This document shows, piece after piece, positions 39,029 to 48,687 of a stretch of 50,906 nucleotides of DNA. The stretch is from Candidatus Thiodubiliella sp. (GTDB taxonomy: Bacteria; Pseudomonadota; Gammaproteobacteria; PS1; Pseudothioglobaceae): the NCBI GenBank assembly GCA_029237605.1, contig JAQRGB010000012.1, positions 30,174 through 81,079 of the forward strand, given 5' to 3'. The position numbers and the translations under genes were made by a program. Each line of letters starts with the position of its first letter. Within the stretch, counting starts at the first letter, position 1. The notes under the pieces were generated by a model that was not told the DNA's origin, searched no databases, and was given only the letters and a program-made list of their open reading frames with translations.

Positions 39029-39355
39029 ATGGCATTATCTGACTTAGAAAGAGATAACCACGGTTATTTAGTTAACCTTAATCAATGGAACGAAAACATT
39101 GCTAAAGAACTTGCAGAAGAAGAAGGTGTTAATTTAACTAACGATAGCTTTAAACTTATCAACTTCTTGCGTGATGAATACATCAACAATAACGCCAATC
39201 AACCCAACGAGCGCAATATGGTTAAAGGTTTAAAAGATGATTGGGGCGGTAAATTAACCACTAAAGAGCTTTACACACTATTCCCGAAAGGCCCAGCTAA
39301 ACAAGCGGGAAAAATAGCAGGACTACCTGAGACTAAACGTAAAGGTGGCTACTAA
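39029..39355 (+). CDS. DsrC/TusE-family protein lacking both C-terminal cysteines
   Basis: A 108-residue protein of the DsrC/TusE fold, with LNQWNENIAKELAEEEGVNL, INFLRDEYINNN and the C-terminal LFPKGPAKQAGKIAGLPETK. DsrC carries trisulfide sulfur on two C-terminal cysteines and TusE on one. Here the inner cysteine (PAKQACKIAGLP in DsrC) is Gly and the arm ends KRKGGY, so there is no cysteine in the arm. It cannot carry sulfur in the known way and may be a regulatory or structural paralogue, a class known in dsr-type sulfur oxidisers. A GGAG ribosome binding site precedes the ATG. Confidence 0.88.
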   Translation: MALSDLERDNHGYLVNLNQWNENIAKELAEEEGVNLTNDSFKLINFLRDEYINNNANQPNERNMVKGLKDDWGGKLTTKELYTLFPKGPAKQAGKIAGLPETKRKGGY

Positions 39356-39409
39356 GATTTATTAATATAAAAATTTAATAAAAAGATACTCATTTAAAAT
39401 AACACCCTT

Positions 39410-40711
39410 TTATACTTCTACGATATTCATACCTGCAAAATTTGCCAATTCAACAAAATTTGGAAATGAAGTTTTGACATTATCCACACCGTTTATTTCA
39501 ATGGTATATTCACATCTGAGTGAGGCTACAGCAAAAGACATTGAAATACGGTGGTCGTGATGCGATTCAATGATGTTGCTTGGCTTTTGAAAGATGCCGC
39601 CTTGTATTTTAATGCCATCTTCTGACACTTCGTTTTCAATACCAAGAATATCTAAGCCATCTGCCATTACTTGTATACGGTCACTCTCTTTCACACGCAA
39701 TTCTTTTGCGCCAGTTAAAATAGTTTCGCCTTGTGCGCAACTTGCTGCAATAAATATCGCTGGAAATTCATCAATAGCAAGTGGCACTAATTCTACTGGA
39801 ATATGAATACCTCTTAACTGTGACGATTGAACGCGAATATCGGCCAACAATTCACCACTAATCTCTCGTTCATTTATCAGTGTTAGCTTAGCACCCATTA
39901 GCTGTAAGATATCAATAACACCAGTGCGTGTTGGATTTATATTAATATCTTTTAGTATTATATCTGATTGTGGCGCAATACACGCCGCCACCATAAAAAA
40001 TGCGGCTGACGATATATCGCTTGGCACTTGAATTTTTGCAGCTCTTAACCCCCCATCACCACTTAAACATATTTTATTATTCATCACTCTTACAGAATAT
40101 CCTAAGCCCTTAAGCATTCGTTCAGTGTGGTCACGCGTGGTTTTTGGCTGACTCACACAAGTCTCACCCTGTGCGTATAAACCAGCCAACAATATGCAAG
40201 ATTTTACTTGTGCTGATGCCACTGGCAAATTATAATTAATACCTTTGAGAGGATGAGAGCCTTTAATTTTTAATGGTAGCTTACCATCGTTACTTTCAAT
40301 CACTGCACCCATATCTGTTAGCGGGTCAATCACTCTACTCATTGGGCGTTTAGAAAGTGAAATATCGCCTATTAATTCACTATCAAAAGATTGCGCCGCC
40401 AAAATACCTGACATTAAGCGCATAGAAGTACCAGAATTACCTAAATCAAGTGGTGAATTAGGCTGTTTTAAACCATGTAACCCAACGCCTTGAATGATTA
40501 TTTTATCACTATCTTGCTTAATATTAACGCCCATTTTCTGAAAAGCCTTAAGCGTAGCTAAAGAATCTTCGCCTTGTAGAAAGCCCCTTATCTCTGTGAT
40601 ACCATTTGCCAATGAGCCAAGCATAATGCTACGATGGGAAATAGACTTATCCCCTGGTATTTTGAGCTTGCATAATAATTTTCTAACAGGTTTGGCGATA
40701 AATTTACTCAT
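39410..40711 (-). CDS. aroA: 3-phosphoshikimate 1-carboxyvinyltransferase (EPSP synthase)
   Basis: Penultimate shikimate pathway step, adding enolpyruvate to shikimate-3-phosphate. PEP- and S3P-binding motifs are clear: IPGDKSISHRSIMLGSLA, LGNSGTSMRLM, and LRVKESDRIQVMADGL. The C-terminus has HHDHRISMSFAVASL. Length (433) is normal. It overlaps tyrA by 8 bases; in several gammaproteobacteria tyrA and aroA are fused, here separate. Confidence 0.95.
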   Translation of the reverse strand: MSKFIAKPVRKLLCKLKIPGDKSISHRSIMLGSLANGITEIRGFLQGEDSLATLKAFQKMGVNIKQDSDKIIIQGVGLHGLKQPNSPLDLGNSGTSMRLMSGILAAQSFDSELIGDISLSKRPMSRVIDPLTDMGAVIESNDGKLPLKIKGSHPLKGINYNLPVASAQVKSCILLAGLYAQGETCVSQPKTTRDHTERMLKGLGYSVRVMNNKICLSGDGGLRAAKIQVPSDISSAAFFMVAACIAPQSDIILKDININPTRTGVIDILQLMGAKLTLINEREISGELLADIRVQSSQLRGIHIPVELVPLAIDEFPAIFIAASCAQGETILTGAKELRVKESDRIQVMADGLDILGIENEVSEDGIKIQGGIFQKPSNIIESHHDHRISMSFAVASLRCEYTIEINGVDNVKTSFPNFVELANFAGMNIVEV

Positions 40712-41564
40712 TCAACCAGCCATCTCTTGCCATTTTAGCATTAACAAATAATGACTCTATTTTTTTTATTTTGCCATCTTTAATTAAATCTGAAAGTTTA
40801 GACAAACTTTGTTGAAATCCTGCAATGTGCTTAACTATTTCATTAGGATTATTTATGCAAATATCACGCCACATTGTAGCATCGCTTGAAGCAATACGTG
40901 AAAAATCTTTAAAGCCTCCTGCAGCATAATCAAGAGCATTTGAATCACTCTCAATTAAATAGTCCATCAGTGAAAATGCTAATATATGTGGCAAATGTGA
41001 AGTCATCGCTAACAAATCATCGTGTATTTTATAGTTCATAATTTCTACCTTTGCACCCAATGCTTGCCATAATTCACTAACGCACTTAATCGCTTGTATA
41101 TTGGCGTTATTCTCTGGAGTGAGAATAACACGTTTATTATTAAATAAATTACCATCTGCTGCTACAACACCGTTTTGTTCTTTACCAGCAATCGGATGTG
41201 ATGGAATAAAATTCTCAGGCATAGCACCAAATACTTCTTTTGCTGTCGCAATAACGCTACCTTTAGTGCTACCAACATCACAAATGATAACGCTATCACT
41301 AATATGTGGCTTGATAATTTCAAGAATACTTTTAAAACTATTTACTGGTGTGGCAATCAGCACCAATTCTGCGCTAAACAACGCTTGTGCAATATCTAAG
41401 CTATACTCATCAATTACACCTAAGGCTTGCGCTTGTTGCAAATTAGCCTCATTCCTGTCAAAACCAACAAAACTAAATTGCTGAGATTTGTTCAAACTAT
41501 TTTTCAGCCCTAATGCAAATGATCCACCAATCAGACCAACACCGATAATACATATTCTATTCAT
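40704..41564 (-). CDS. tyrA: Prephenate/arogenate dehydrogenase
   Basis: NAD(P)-dependent oxidative decarboxylation of prephenate or arogenate toward tyrosine. The Rossmann motif IGVGLIGGSFALGLK is at the N-terminus, followed by ICDVGSTKGSVIATAKEVFG and the HPIAGKEQNG catalytic region. 286 residues, with no chorismate mutase or ACT domain. It overlaps hisC by 4 bases upstream and aroA by 8 downstream, forming the hisC-tyrA-aroA run. Confidence 0.9.
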   Translation of the reverse strand: MNRICIIGVGLIGGSFALGLKNSLNKSQQFSFVGFDRNEANLQQAQALGVIDEYSLDIAQALFSAELVLIATPVNSFKSILEIIKPHISDSVIICDVGSTKGSVIATAKEVFGAMPENFIPSHPIAGKEQNGVVAADGNLFNNKRVILTPENNANIQAIKCVSELWQALGAKVEIMNYKIHDDLLAMTSHLPHILAFSLMDYLIESDSNALDYAAGGFKDFSRIASSDATMWRDICINNPNEIVKHIAGFQQSLSKLSDLIKDGKIKKIESLFVNAKMARDGWLNE

Positions 41565-42628
41565 ATTAATACCAATTTTAACGCATCTAAAAATGCGGTA
41601 TTTTCATTTTTAGTACCAATAGAAATGCGTAAATAATTTGGCATTTCAACTGGTCTCACAATAAAGCCTTTTTTCAATAAGGCTTGATAAATTACACTTG
41701 GCTCATCAACTTTCACAGCAATAAAGTTTGCCGACGATGGAATATAAGGCAAACCTAATGCCCTAAATCCATTAGTAAGTTGTAATAGCCCTTGCTTATT
41801 ACACAAAATAGATTTTTGTAAAAAATCCTCATCTGCTAAGGCAGCAATCGCTGCACTTTGTGCGATATGGTTAACATTAAAAGGTTGACGAATACGATTT
41901 AAATAATCAGCAATCTCACTACTTGAAACTGAATAACCCACTCGCAAACCAGCTAAGCCATACGCTTTAGAAAAAGTGCGCGTAATCACTAAATTATCAA
42001 ACTCTTGCAACCAACTAATAGTGGCGGTGGCGGTATTTAAATATTCAACATACGCCTGATCTAATACCACAATAATTGAACTTGGAACTTTTGACAAGAA
42101 TGCATAAACTGTGCTATCTTCCAATAGCGTGCCTGTCGGATTATTAGGATTAGCAATAAAAATTAACTTAGTGTTATCAGTAATCGCTAAAAGCATTGCA
42201 TCCAAATCATGGCTAAAATCATTTGCAGGTGTCACTACTGCTCTAGCACCCAATGCTTTAGTAACCAAAGAATAAACCACAAAAGCATACTGTGAGAAAA
42301 CCACTTCATCGCTCGCGCAACACACACTTATTCTAGCTAATAGTTCCAAAATATCATTAGAGCCATTGCCTATGGTAATATGCTCAGCAGATACTGACAA
42401 ATACTTAGATATAGCCTGCTTAAGTTCAAAGCCATTGCCATCAGGGTAGCGCCCTATTCCACTGATAGATTGCTCAATTGCTGTGCGCACTTTGTCGCTA
42501 ACAAACAGAGGATTTTCGTTGCTGGCCAGTTTTACAACCTCATCTAAACCCAACTCGCGCTGTAGTTCGCTAATAGGTTTGCCACCACGATATGGACTTA
42601 GAGAAAGTATAGACTCGCAAATATTCAT
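41561..42628 (-). CDS. hisC: Histidinol-phosphate / aromatic aminotransferase
   Basis: PLP fold-type I aminotransferase. The PLP lysine is Lys221 in TRTFSKAYGLAGLR; FIANPNNPTGT and the C-terminal NYLRISIGTKNEN are typical of HisC. Length 355. Located in the serC-pheA-hisC-tyrA-aroA cluster rather than with hisG-hisD, it probably serves phenylalanine and tyrosine synthesis as well as histidine; no other aminotransferase of this type is in the window. Confidence 0.9.
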   Translation of the reverse strand: MNICESILSLSPYRGGKPISELQRELGLDEVVKLASNENPLFVSDKVRTAIEQSISGIGRYPDGNGFELKQAISKYLSVSAEHITIGNGSNDILELLARISVCCASDEVVFSQYAFVVYSLVTKALGARAVVTPANDFSHDLDAMLLAITDNTKLIFIANPNNPTGTLLEDSTVYAFLSKVPSSIIVVLDQAYVEYLNTATATISWLQEFDNLVITRTFSKAYGLAGLRVGYSVSSSEIADYLNRIRQPFNVNHIAQSAAIAALADEDFLQKSILCNKQGLLQLTNGFRALGLPYIPSSANFIAVKVDEPSVIYQALLKKGFIVRPVEMPNYLRISIGTKNENTAFLDALKLVLI

Positions 42629-42779
42629 TATTATTCAACCAATTGAAGTAATTTGTAACAATACTTAATGCTTTATTATCAAAAGATAATAGATCATAAA
42701 TAAGTGGATTATTTTTTGTATTATTTTCTTTAAAACCTTCATCTTCTGTATTTTCTATTTGATGGGCGATTAAATCCAC
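42629..42779 (-). other. Gap between hisC and pheA with a weak open frame
   Basis: A GTG at 42779 opens a frame (DLIAHQIENTEDEGFKENNT and on to DNKALSIVTNYFNWLNNNEY) that runs into hisC in another frame. It is coding-like only up to the hisC start, so it may be a remnant or chance. No promoter or terminator is obvious. Confidence 0.3.
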
Positions 42780-42781
42780 AA

Positions 42782-43858
42782 CTACAAAACAGTAACAGGA
42801 TAAGAACCTAGGATATCTAGCTTAAGAGCTTTTTCAGCAATTTGCACCAAGGCGCTTTGCACGCACTTTTCTTGCTGATGACCATCAATATCAATTAGAA
42901 ATAGGTACTCCCATTTCACACCTGGTATTGGATGGCGTGCAATCTGCAGTATGTTGATATTTTGATTTTTAAAAGGTAACAACAAGTCAAATAACGCACC
43001 TGCTTCGTGTTTAGTGACAACCAATAAAGAAGTTTTATCTTTTCCTGAAGATGCAATATCTTCTTTGCCAAGCACTAAAAAGCGCGTGACATTGCCAGTT
43101 TTGTCTTCAATATTTTTAGCAACACGCTCTAACCCATATAAACCAAGTGCTGCTTCTGATGCAATCGCTGCAGCACTCATTTCATCTTTAACAATACGAG
43201 CTGCTAAAGCATTTGACGCCACAGACTTGAGCCCCACCTTTGGATAATGATTTTTTAGCCAACGTTGACATTGTTCAAGTGCCTGTTGATGCGCGTAAAT
43301 TACCTTGATACTCTTTGACTGATCTGCCATCATTAATTGATGATGAATTGAAATTTCAATTTCACCACAAATTTTTAGATCTTGAGAATAAAGCATATCA
43401 ACCGTTACGCCAATCACGCCATTAGACGAATTTTCAATCGGTACAACGCCATAATTTGCATTGTTTTTTTTCACTTCATGAAAAATTTCTTCAATGCTAC
43501 CACAATCTAAAGTTGATACCGCATGCCCGAAATGTTTTAGCGCAGCTTCTTGCGTAAAAGTACCTTCAGGACCTAAATAAGCAACATTAATACCCTGCTC
43601 AAGCGCAAGACAAGCAGACATAATTTCACGGAAAATATGTGCCATATCTTTATCCTTAACCAAATTATCATTACGCTTGATAATCGTACGCAACACTTGC
43701 GCTTCACGCTCTGGACGGTAAAAACTACTATTATCTTTTGCAACTTTTTTAACTTTTGCAACAGCTGATGCTAGCTTTGCACGCTTACCAATTAACGACT
43801 GAATCTTCTTATCCAGTACATCAATTTCAACTCTTAGTTTTTCCAGTTCTTTGTTCAT
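42782..43858 (-). CDS. pheA: Bifunctional chorismate mutase / prephenate dehydratase (P-protein)
   Basis: Converts chorismate to phenylpyruvate for phenylalanine. The N-terminal AroQ chorismate mutase helices (LEKLRVEIDVLDKKIQSLIG to about residue 90) are followed by the dehydratase (VAYLGPEGTFTQEAAL, VPIENSSNGVIG, NVTRFLVLG) and a C-terminal ACT domain (LLVVTKHEAGALFDLLLPFK) that probably gives phenylalanine feedback. I start at the ATG at 43858; a GTG at 43867 directly after serA is an alternative. Confidence 0.94.
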   Translation of the reverse strand: MNKELEKLRVEIDVLDKKIQSLIGKRAKLASAVAKVKKVAKDNSSFYRPEREAQVLRTIIKRNDNLVKDKDMAHIFREIMSACLALEQGINVAYLGPEGTFTQEAALKHFGHAVSTLDCGSIEEIFHEVKKNNANYGVVPIENSSNGVIGVTVDMLYSQDLKICGEIEISIHHQLMMADQSKSIKVIYAHQQALEQCQRWLKNHYPKVGLKSVASNALAARIVKDEMSAAAIASEAALGLYGLERVAKNIEDKTGNVTRFLVLGKEDIASSGKDKTSLLVVTKHEAGALFDLLLPFKNQNINILQIARHPIPGVKWEYLFLIDIDGHQQEKCVQSALVQIAEKALKLDILGSYPVTVL

Positions 43859-43867
43859 TTTTATCAC

Positions 43868-45025
43868 TTACAAATTTCTTACCATCAATACGCCTTCGAC
43901 TTGTTTTAGATTTTTAACTACTGTATCAGAAATATTGCCATCTATGTCAACCAAAGTATAAGCAACTTCGTCTCTTGATTTGTTCAACATATCAATAATA
44001 TTCACACTCTCTTTAGCAAGTATAGTTGAGATTTGACACACCATATTCGGAATATTTTTATGAGCAATTGACAAGCGAGAGCCACTAGTTCTCAACATTC
44101 TTGTTTCTGGAAAATTCACCGAATTTATAATATTACCGTTCTCAAGATAATCTTTTACTTGGTTTATTACCATAATTGCACAGTTATCTTCTGCCTCAGC
44201 AGTTGATGCACCTAAATGTGGTAAAGCAATTACCCTGTAATGATTTTTTTTATCATCAATTGGAAAATCTGTCACATAATATTTAACTTTGCCTGCTTCA
44301 AGTGCTGTAATCAACGCATCTTCGTCAATAATACCATCTCGTGCAAAATTCAAAATTGTTGCACCCTCTGGTAACAAAGCAATGCGCTCTTTGTTCAATA
44401 AATTTTTAGTGCCTTTTACTAATGGCACATGAAAAGACACGAAATCACTTTGTGAAAATAGTTCATCAATATTCAGTGCCTGCTCAACATTAGCTGAGAG
44501 CTTCCAAGCGCTTTTAATAGTGATGCTAGTATCAAAACCAATCACTCTCATGCCTAACATAGTTGCTGCATTAGCAATCTGTACACCAATCGCACCCAAA
44601 CCAACAATGCCTAGTGTTTTACCTGGTAGTTCTGAGCCTGCATAATTTTTCTTACCATCCTCTACCGCAGTTTTTAGACTATCTAACGGCAAATTATTGA
44701 CATAATCCCACGCTTGGCAAATATTACGACTGGCAAGCAACATTGACGATATCACTAACTCTTTTACCGCATTCGCATTTGCACCTGGTGCGTTAAATAC
44801 TACTACACCTTTCTCACTCATTTTATCAAGTGGAATATTATTAATACCAGCGCCAGCACGGCCAACAACCTTAAGATTGTCACCGATTTCTAACTTATGC
44901 ATTTTAGTGCTGCGCACTAAAATACCATCAGGGTTTATTATTTCAGTGGAAACTTCATATTCTTCTTTTGATAATTTCTTTAAACCAATAGGGGAGATAT
45001 TATTTAATGTTTGTATTTTATTCAT
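43868..45025 (-). CDS. serA: D-3-phosphoglycerate dehydrogenase
   Basis: First step of serine synthesis. NAD-binding motif LGIVGLGAIGVQIANAA, substrate loop VGRAGAGINNIPLDKM, catalytic NFARDGIIDEDAL and HLGASTAEAEDNCA, and a short C-terminal ACT domain. 385 residues is a short bacterial type. It lies between serC and pheA, an insertion into the usual serC-pheA order. The start overlaps the serC stop (TAATG). Confidence 0.93.
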   Translation of the reverse strand: MNKIQTLNNISPIGLKKLSKEEYEVSTEIINPDGILVRSTKMHKLEIGDNLKVVGRAGAGINNIPLDKMSEKGVVVFNAPGANANAVKELVISSMLLASRNICQAWDYVNNLPLDSLKTAVEDGKKNYAGSELPGKTLGIVGLGAIGVQIANAATMLGMRVIGFDTSITIKSAWKLSANVEQALNIDELFSQSDFVSFHVPLVKGTKNLLNKERIALLPEGATILNFARDGIIDEDALITALEAGKVKYYVTDFPIDDKKNHYRVIALPHLGASTAEAEDNCAIMVINQVKDYLENGNIINSVNFPETRMLRTSGSRLSIAHKNIPNMVCQISTILAKESVNIIDMLNKSRDEVAYTLVDIDGNISDTVVKNLKQVEGVLMVRNL

Positions 45026-46104
45026 TATCCGTTCTCTTTTTCAAAATCTTGCATAAATGCAACTAGCTTATCAACGCCCTCTTGTGGCATTGCATTATAA
45101 ATACTGGCACGCATACCGCCTACAGATCGATGTCCTTTTAAAGTAATTAAACCATTATTAGCTGCTTTTTCTAAGAACAAACTGTTAAGATCTTCATTTG
45201 CCAACAAAAATGGTATATTCATCCAAGAACGGTATTTTTTTGCCACAGGATTTGAATAAAAACCAGACATATCAATCGCATCATAGAGTGTTTTTGCCTT
45301 ATGTTCATTGATTTTTACTATTGCAGTCAAACCACCTTTCTTCTTTAGCCATTCAAATACAAGACTTGCCACATACCAAGGATAAGTTGATGGTGTGTTA
45401 TACATTGAATTATTATTTGCTTGGGTTGCATAGTCAAATAAAATCGGCTGATTTTTTACCACATTACCCATTAAATCTTCACGCACAATTACAATCGTCA
45501 AGCCGGAAATACCAATATTTTTCTGTGCACCAGCATAAATTACACCATATTTTGATACGTCAATTTCGCGTGATAGAATCATTGATGACATATCTGCTAC
45601 CAACGGCATATTCACTTCTGGCATGTAATCAAACTCTAAACCTGCAATAGTTTCATTTGGTGTGTAATGAAGATAAGCAGCATTTTCATCAATATTCCAA
45701 TTTTCAAAATTAGCAATATCTGTATATTTATTACTAGAACTATCTGTGCAAATATTCACATTGCAATAACGCTGAGCTTCAGTAATTGCCTTTTTAGACC
45801 AATGGCCTGTATGTGCATAATTAGCTATTGTCTTGCCATGCAGTAAATTAATTGGTATCATAGAAAATTGTGCTGACGCACCACCTTGTAAAAACAAAAC
45901 TTTGTAGTTATCAGTGATGTTCATTAAGTCACGCAAATCTTGTTCAGATTTTTGTGCCAATGCCATAAAATCTGCACCACGATGAGATATTTCCATCACT
46001 GATGCTTTGGCATCGTTATATTCTAATAACTCCTCTTGCATTAGTTGCAACACCTGCTTTGGCAACATAGCAGGACCTGCGCTAAAATTATAAATTTGAC
46101 TCAT
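45025..46104 (-). CDS. serC: Phosphoserine aminotransferase
   Basis: Second step of serine synthesis and a step in DXP-dependent pyridoxal phosphate synthesis, which links to pdxJ at 26.6 kb. PLP lysine Lys195 is in GVIYAGAQKNIG. N-terminal YNFSAGPAMLPKQV and HRGADFMALA, and C-terminal GHRSVGGMRASIYNAM, are diagnostic. 359 residues. First gene of the minus-strand serC-serA-pheA-hisC-tyrA-aroA run; its promoter should lie in the short spacer before the riboswitch, which points the other way. Confidence 0.95.
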   Translation of the reverse strand: MSQIYNFSAGPAMLPKQVLQLMQEELLEYNDAKASVMEISHRGADFMALAQKSEQDLRDLMNITDNYKVLFLQGGASAQFSMIPINLLHGKTIANYAHTGHWSKKAITEAQRYCNVNICTDSSSNKYTDIANFENWNIDENAAYLHYTPNETIAGLEFDYMPEVNMPLVADMSSMILSREIDVSKYGVIYAGAQKNIGISGLTIVIVREDLMGNVVKNQPILFDYATQANNNSMYNTPSTYPWYVASLVFEWLKKKGGLTAIVKINEHKAKTLYDAIDMSGFYSNPVAKKYRSWMNIPFLLANEDLNSLFLEKAANNGLITLKGHRSVGGMRASIYNAMPQEGVDKLVAFMQDFEKENG

Positions 46105-46195
46105 TTAAATTTGTCCTATAATTGATTATAAATAAAAATATAATTTTATCAGAACTCAGCTATTTAGACTTATTTAATGATACAATATAACTTGT

Positions 46196-46300
46196 TTTGA
46201 TTATGGAAGTGGGTGTAAGTCCCATGCTGTCCTCGCAGCGGTATTTGTTTATTTTAAAACATCAGTCCGATACATAATCTAGCTCAGTCTAACTCACGAA
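46196..46300 (+). promoter_or_regulatory. Cobalamin riboswitch upstream of btuB
   Basis: The leader contains GTGGGTGTAAGTCCCATGC then TGTCCTCGCAGCGGTA, close to the cobalamin riboswitch core (GGTGnAAnTCC, then CTGnCCnCGCAnCnGTA). It continues with AGTCCGATAC and ends in CTCACGAAGG at the ribosome binding site, where B12-dependent sequestration usually occurs. It is immediately 5' of a TonB-dependent receptor, the most common target. The call is from motif recognition; a covariance search was not run. Confidence 0.75.
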
Positions 46301-46302
46301 GG

Positions 46303-48065
46303 ATGAATTTATTAAAAAAATACTTAGTGGTGCAATACTTATCACCAGTCTTAATGCAAACGCAATTTTAGGGCCTATTCCTATTTATCTTAACACCGAA
46401 TATCGCACTGATAGTCCGGTTATTAACTCTATTGCTTCAACACTTAGTTTTAATGCTGATGATATTAAAGCAACAGGTGCAAGTACTTTTTTAGATTTTT
46501 TAGCAACTGTACCAAGTGTGGGCTTATATAACCCACACGGCAATATACCTGCGATATTTATGCGTGGTGGTGATTCAGACCATACTTTAGTTTTAGTTGA
46601 TGGGGTTAGTGTTAATAGCATTGATTCACTAAATGGTGCTGTTGAATATGGATTAATAAGTATTGCACTTAATGATATTGCAAAAATAGAAATAATTAAA
46701 AACTCAGGTTCGGTTTTATATGGTTCGTCAGCAATTGCAGGCGTAATTAGCATTACAACAAAAAAAGGCGCAGATGGTGCGAGCACTGCAGTAAGTATCA
46801 AATCTGGAACACATAATCTTAAAAATTACACATTATCAGCAAGTGATGGAGATAAAGATGGTTATATTAGATTTACTCACAATAAATACACAACCGATGG
46901 AATTAATGCTCAAACCGGTGATAGAACTGGTGAAAAAGACGGCATCAAGAGTCAAACTACACAAATCAAAGCTGGCAATGAGTACTTAGGTGTTAGTTAT
47001 TTAGAGAGTATAAATAAAACTGAATATGATGGCTTTGGTGGCACAAATACTGGTGAATTAGGAGATAGAAAATTAAATAAAATAGCTATTAATGCAAATA
47101 ATAAATTTAGTAACACTTGGAAGGCTAAATTATCTCTTTCACAAGCCAAAAGTAACAGAGATAGTGGTACAAATGCCACCACTATTGGTGATAAATACAA
47201 AAATACCTCTTTAACTGTACTTAACGACATAAAAATTGATACTGCTTTACTAAATATCGGGTTGTCACAAGTTGAAAGTGAAAACACAACGAATAAACTA
47301 AAGCATACTAGTAAGGATTTATTTATAAATTGGCAAAAAAATATTAATTCCTTAGATATTAATACAGGACTTCGCTATATCAAACATAATAAATTTAGTA
47401 GCCATACTGTTTACAACATAGGATTTGGTAAAGAATTGGGTAATAGAATAAGAATGACAGGTAATTACAATACAGCCTTTCAAGCGCCAACACTTAAAGA
47501 AGAAACTGCTGGCAGTCAAATAAATGATTTAAAACCAGAAACTTCAAAAAATATTAATATAGGATTAAACAGAAATCATGTTTGGGGTGAAGTTGGTTTG
47601 TCATTATTTAAAAATAAAGAAGAAAATGGAATTAAGTATACAGGTGGATGGCCAAATTCTATTTATATAAATGAAGATGAATACAGCGCTAAAGGAGTTG
47701 AGGTATCGTTAAATACTAATGCCTTTTGGTGCAATATTGACTTTAATCATACTTACTCTAAAAGTAGTATAAATAACAGCAACACACAGCCTGCAAGAAG
47801 GCCTAAGAATATCACTAACCTGATGGTTAATAAGCAATATTATAAATTTAACTCAAGAATACAAGTCATTAAAAAATCATCTAGTTTTGACGGTATTAAA
47901 TTAGATGGCTACATCTTGATTAATTTATCAAATAGTTATGATATTAACAGTAACACCAAAGTATTATTAAATATTAAAAATGTTACTGATAAGGATTACA
48001 CTATAGCCAATGGTTATAAACAACTAGGTAGATCACTTGAAATAGGCTTAGATCATCAATTCTAA
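46303..48065 (+). CDS. btuB: TonB-dependent cobalamin receptor BtuB (one frame break near the start)
   Basis: Outer-membrane receptor for corrinoid uptake powered by TonB. The ATG at 46303 gives a signal peptide after repair of an A-run at 46314-46320 (seven A; eight needed): LSGAILITSLNANAI. The plug domain (FLATVPSVGLYNPHGNIPAI, MRGGDSDHTLVLVDGVSVNS, VLYGSSAIAGVISI) is followed by a beta-barrel ending GRSLEIGLDHQF with a terminal Phe. The upstream riboswitch and downstream btuM/cobO make cobalamin the likely substrate. Length about 587, normal. No tonB-exbBD is in the window. Confidence 0.85.
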
Positions 48066-48363
48066 ACGCACGCTACTTAATAGAGTAGCAGAAAAGACAG
48101 TACTTATGCCCACACTTACACCTAAAAATCTAAGTATTAATCCATAAGACATTTTTACAACTGTTAGTCAAAAATTTAAACTGGTTATTATTTCATTTTT
48201 AATTACATAATACCCTAAAAATATTAACATTTTTTTTGTCAAAATTTCAACACACTTATCATATTTCTTCGCAGGCTTCCTGCATAAATTTAAATCAAAT
48301 GTTAGCTCAATATTAGCATCGGCATCAAAACTAAAATAGCTTGCATTAACTATGAGTAGTTAA
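48066..48363. other. Spacer after btuB with a small hairpin
   Basis: A perfect inverted repeat GCTACT-taatag-AGTAGC lies a few bases after the btuB stop but has no T-run, so it is at best a weak terminator. The rest of the spacer shows no supported gene. Confidence 0.4.
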
Positions 48364-48549
48364 ATGACGCCCATACTTGGTACAAATATAGTCAAGCATT
48401 ACTCAACACCATACAAAATAGAATTGGGCATCTGTGGTAAAAATAACGAATTTCACACTTTTGTATACGATACACCTTATTTTAAGTGGCAAATTAAAAT
48501 AACCCAAGGAAAAATCATTCAACACGATAATTTCATCTTTACCGATTAG
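48364..48549 (+). CDS. Small hypothetical protein in the B12 locus
   Basis: A 61-codon frame from ATG 48364 to TAG 48549 with balanced amino-acid use (MTPILGTNIVKHYSTPYKIE, then FKWQIKITQGKIIQHDNFIF). No signal peptide, one cysteine. It lies between btuB and the BtuM-like gene on the same strand. I do not recognise it, and it could be chance. There is no strong ribosome binding site. Confidence 0.3.
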   Translation: MTPILGTNIVKHYSTPYKIELGICGKNNEFHTFVYDTPYFKWQIKITQGKIIQHDNFIFTD

Positions 48550-48687
48550 CTATAACATTATAATAAAGATCTTAATCACAATGCTACTAATCAAATTTAG
48601 CGAGCAATGCAAAAAATAGGTAAAATGAAATTACATAATGTGTTTATATTTTATTAGTAAATAAAGTAACACTAAAAGGATTAAGAA

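Noticed and set aside
45321-45650. 109-codon plus-strand frame inside serC
   Set aside because: Antisense shadow; serC is clearly coding on the minus strand.
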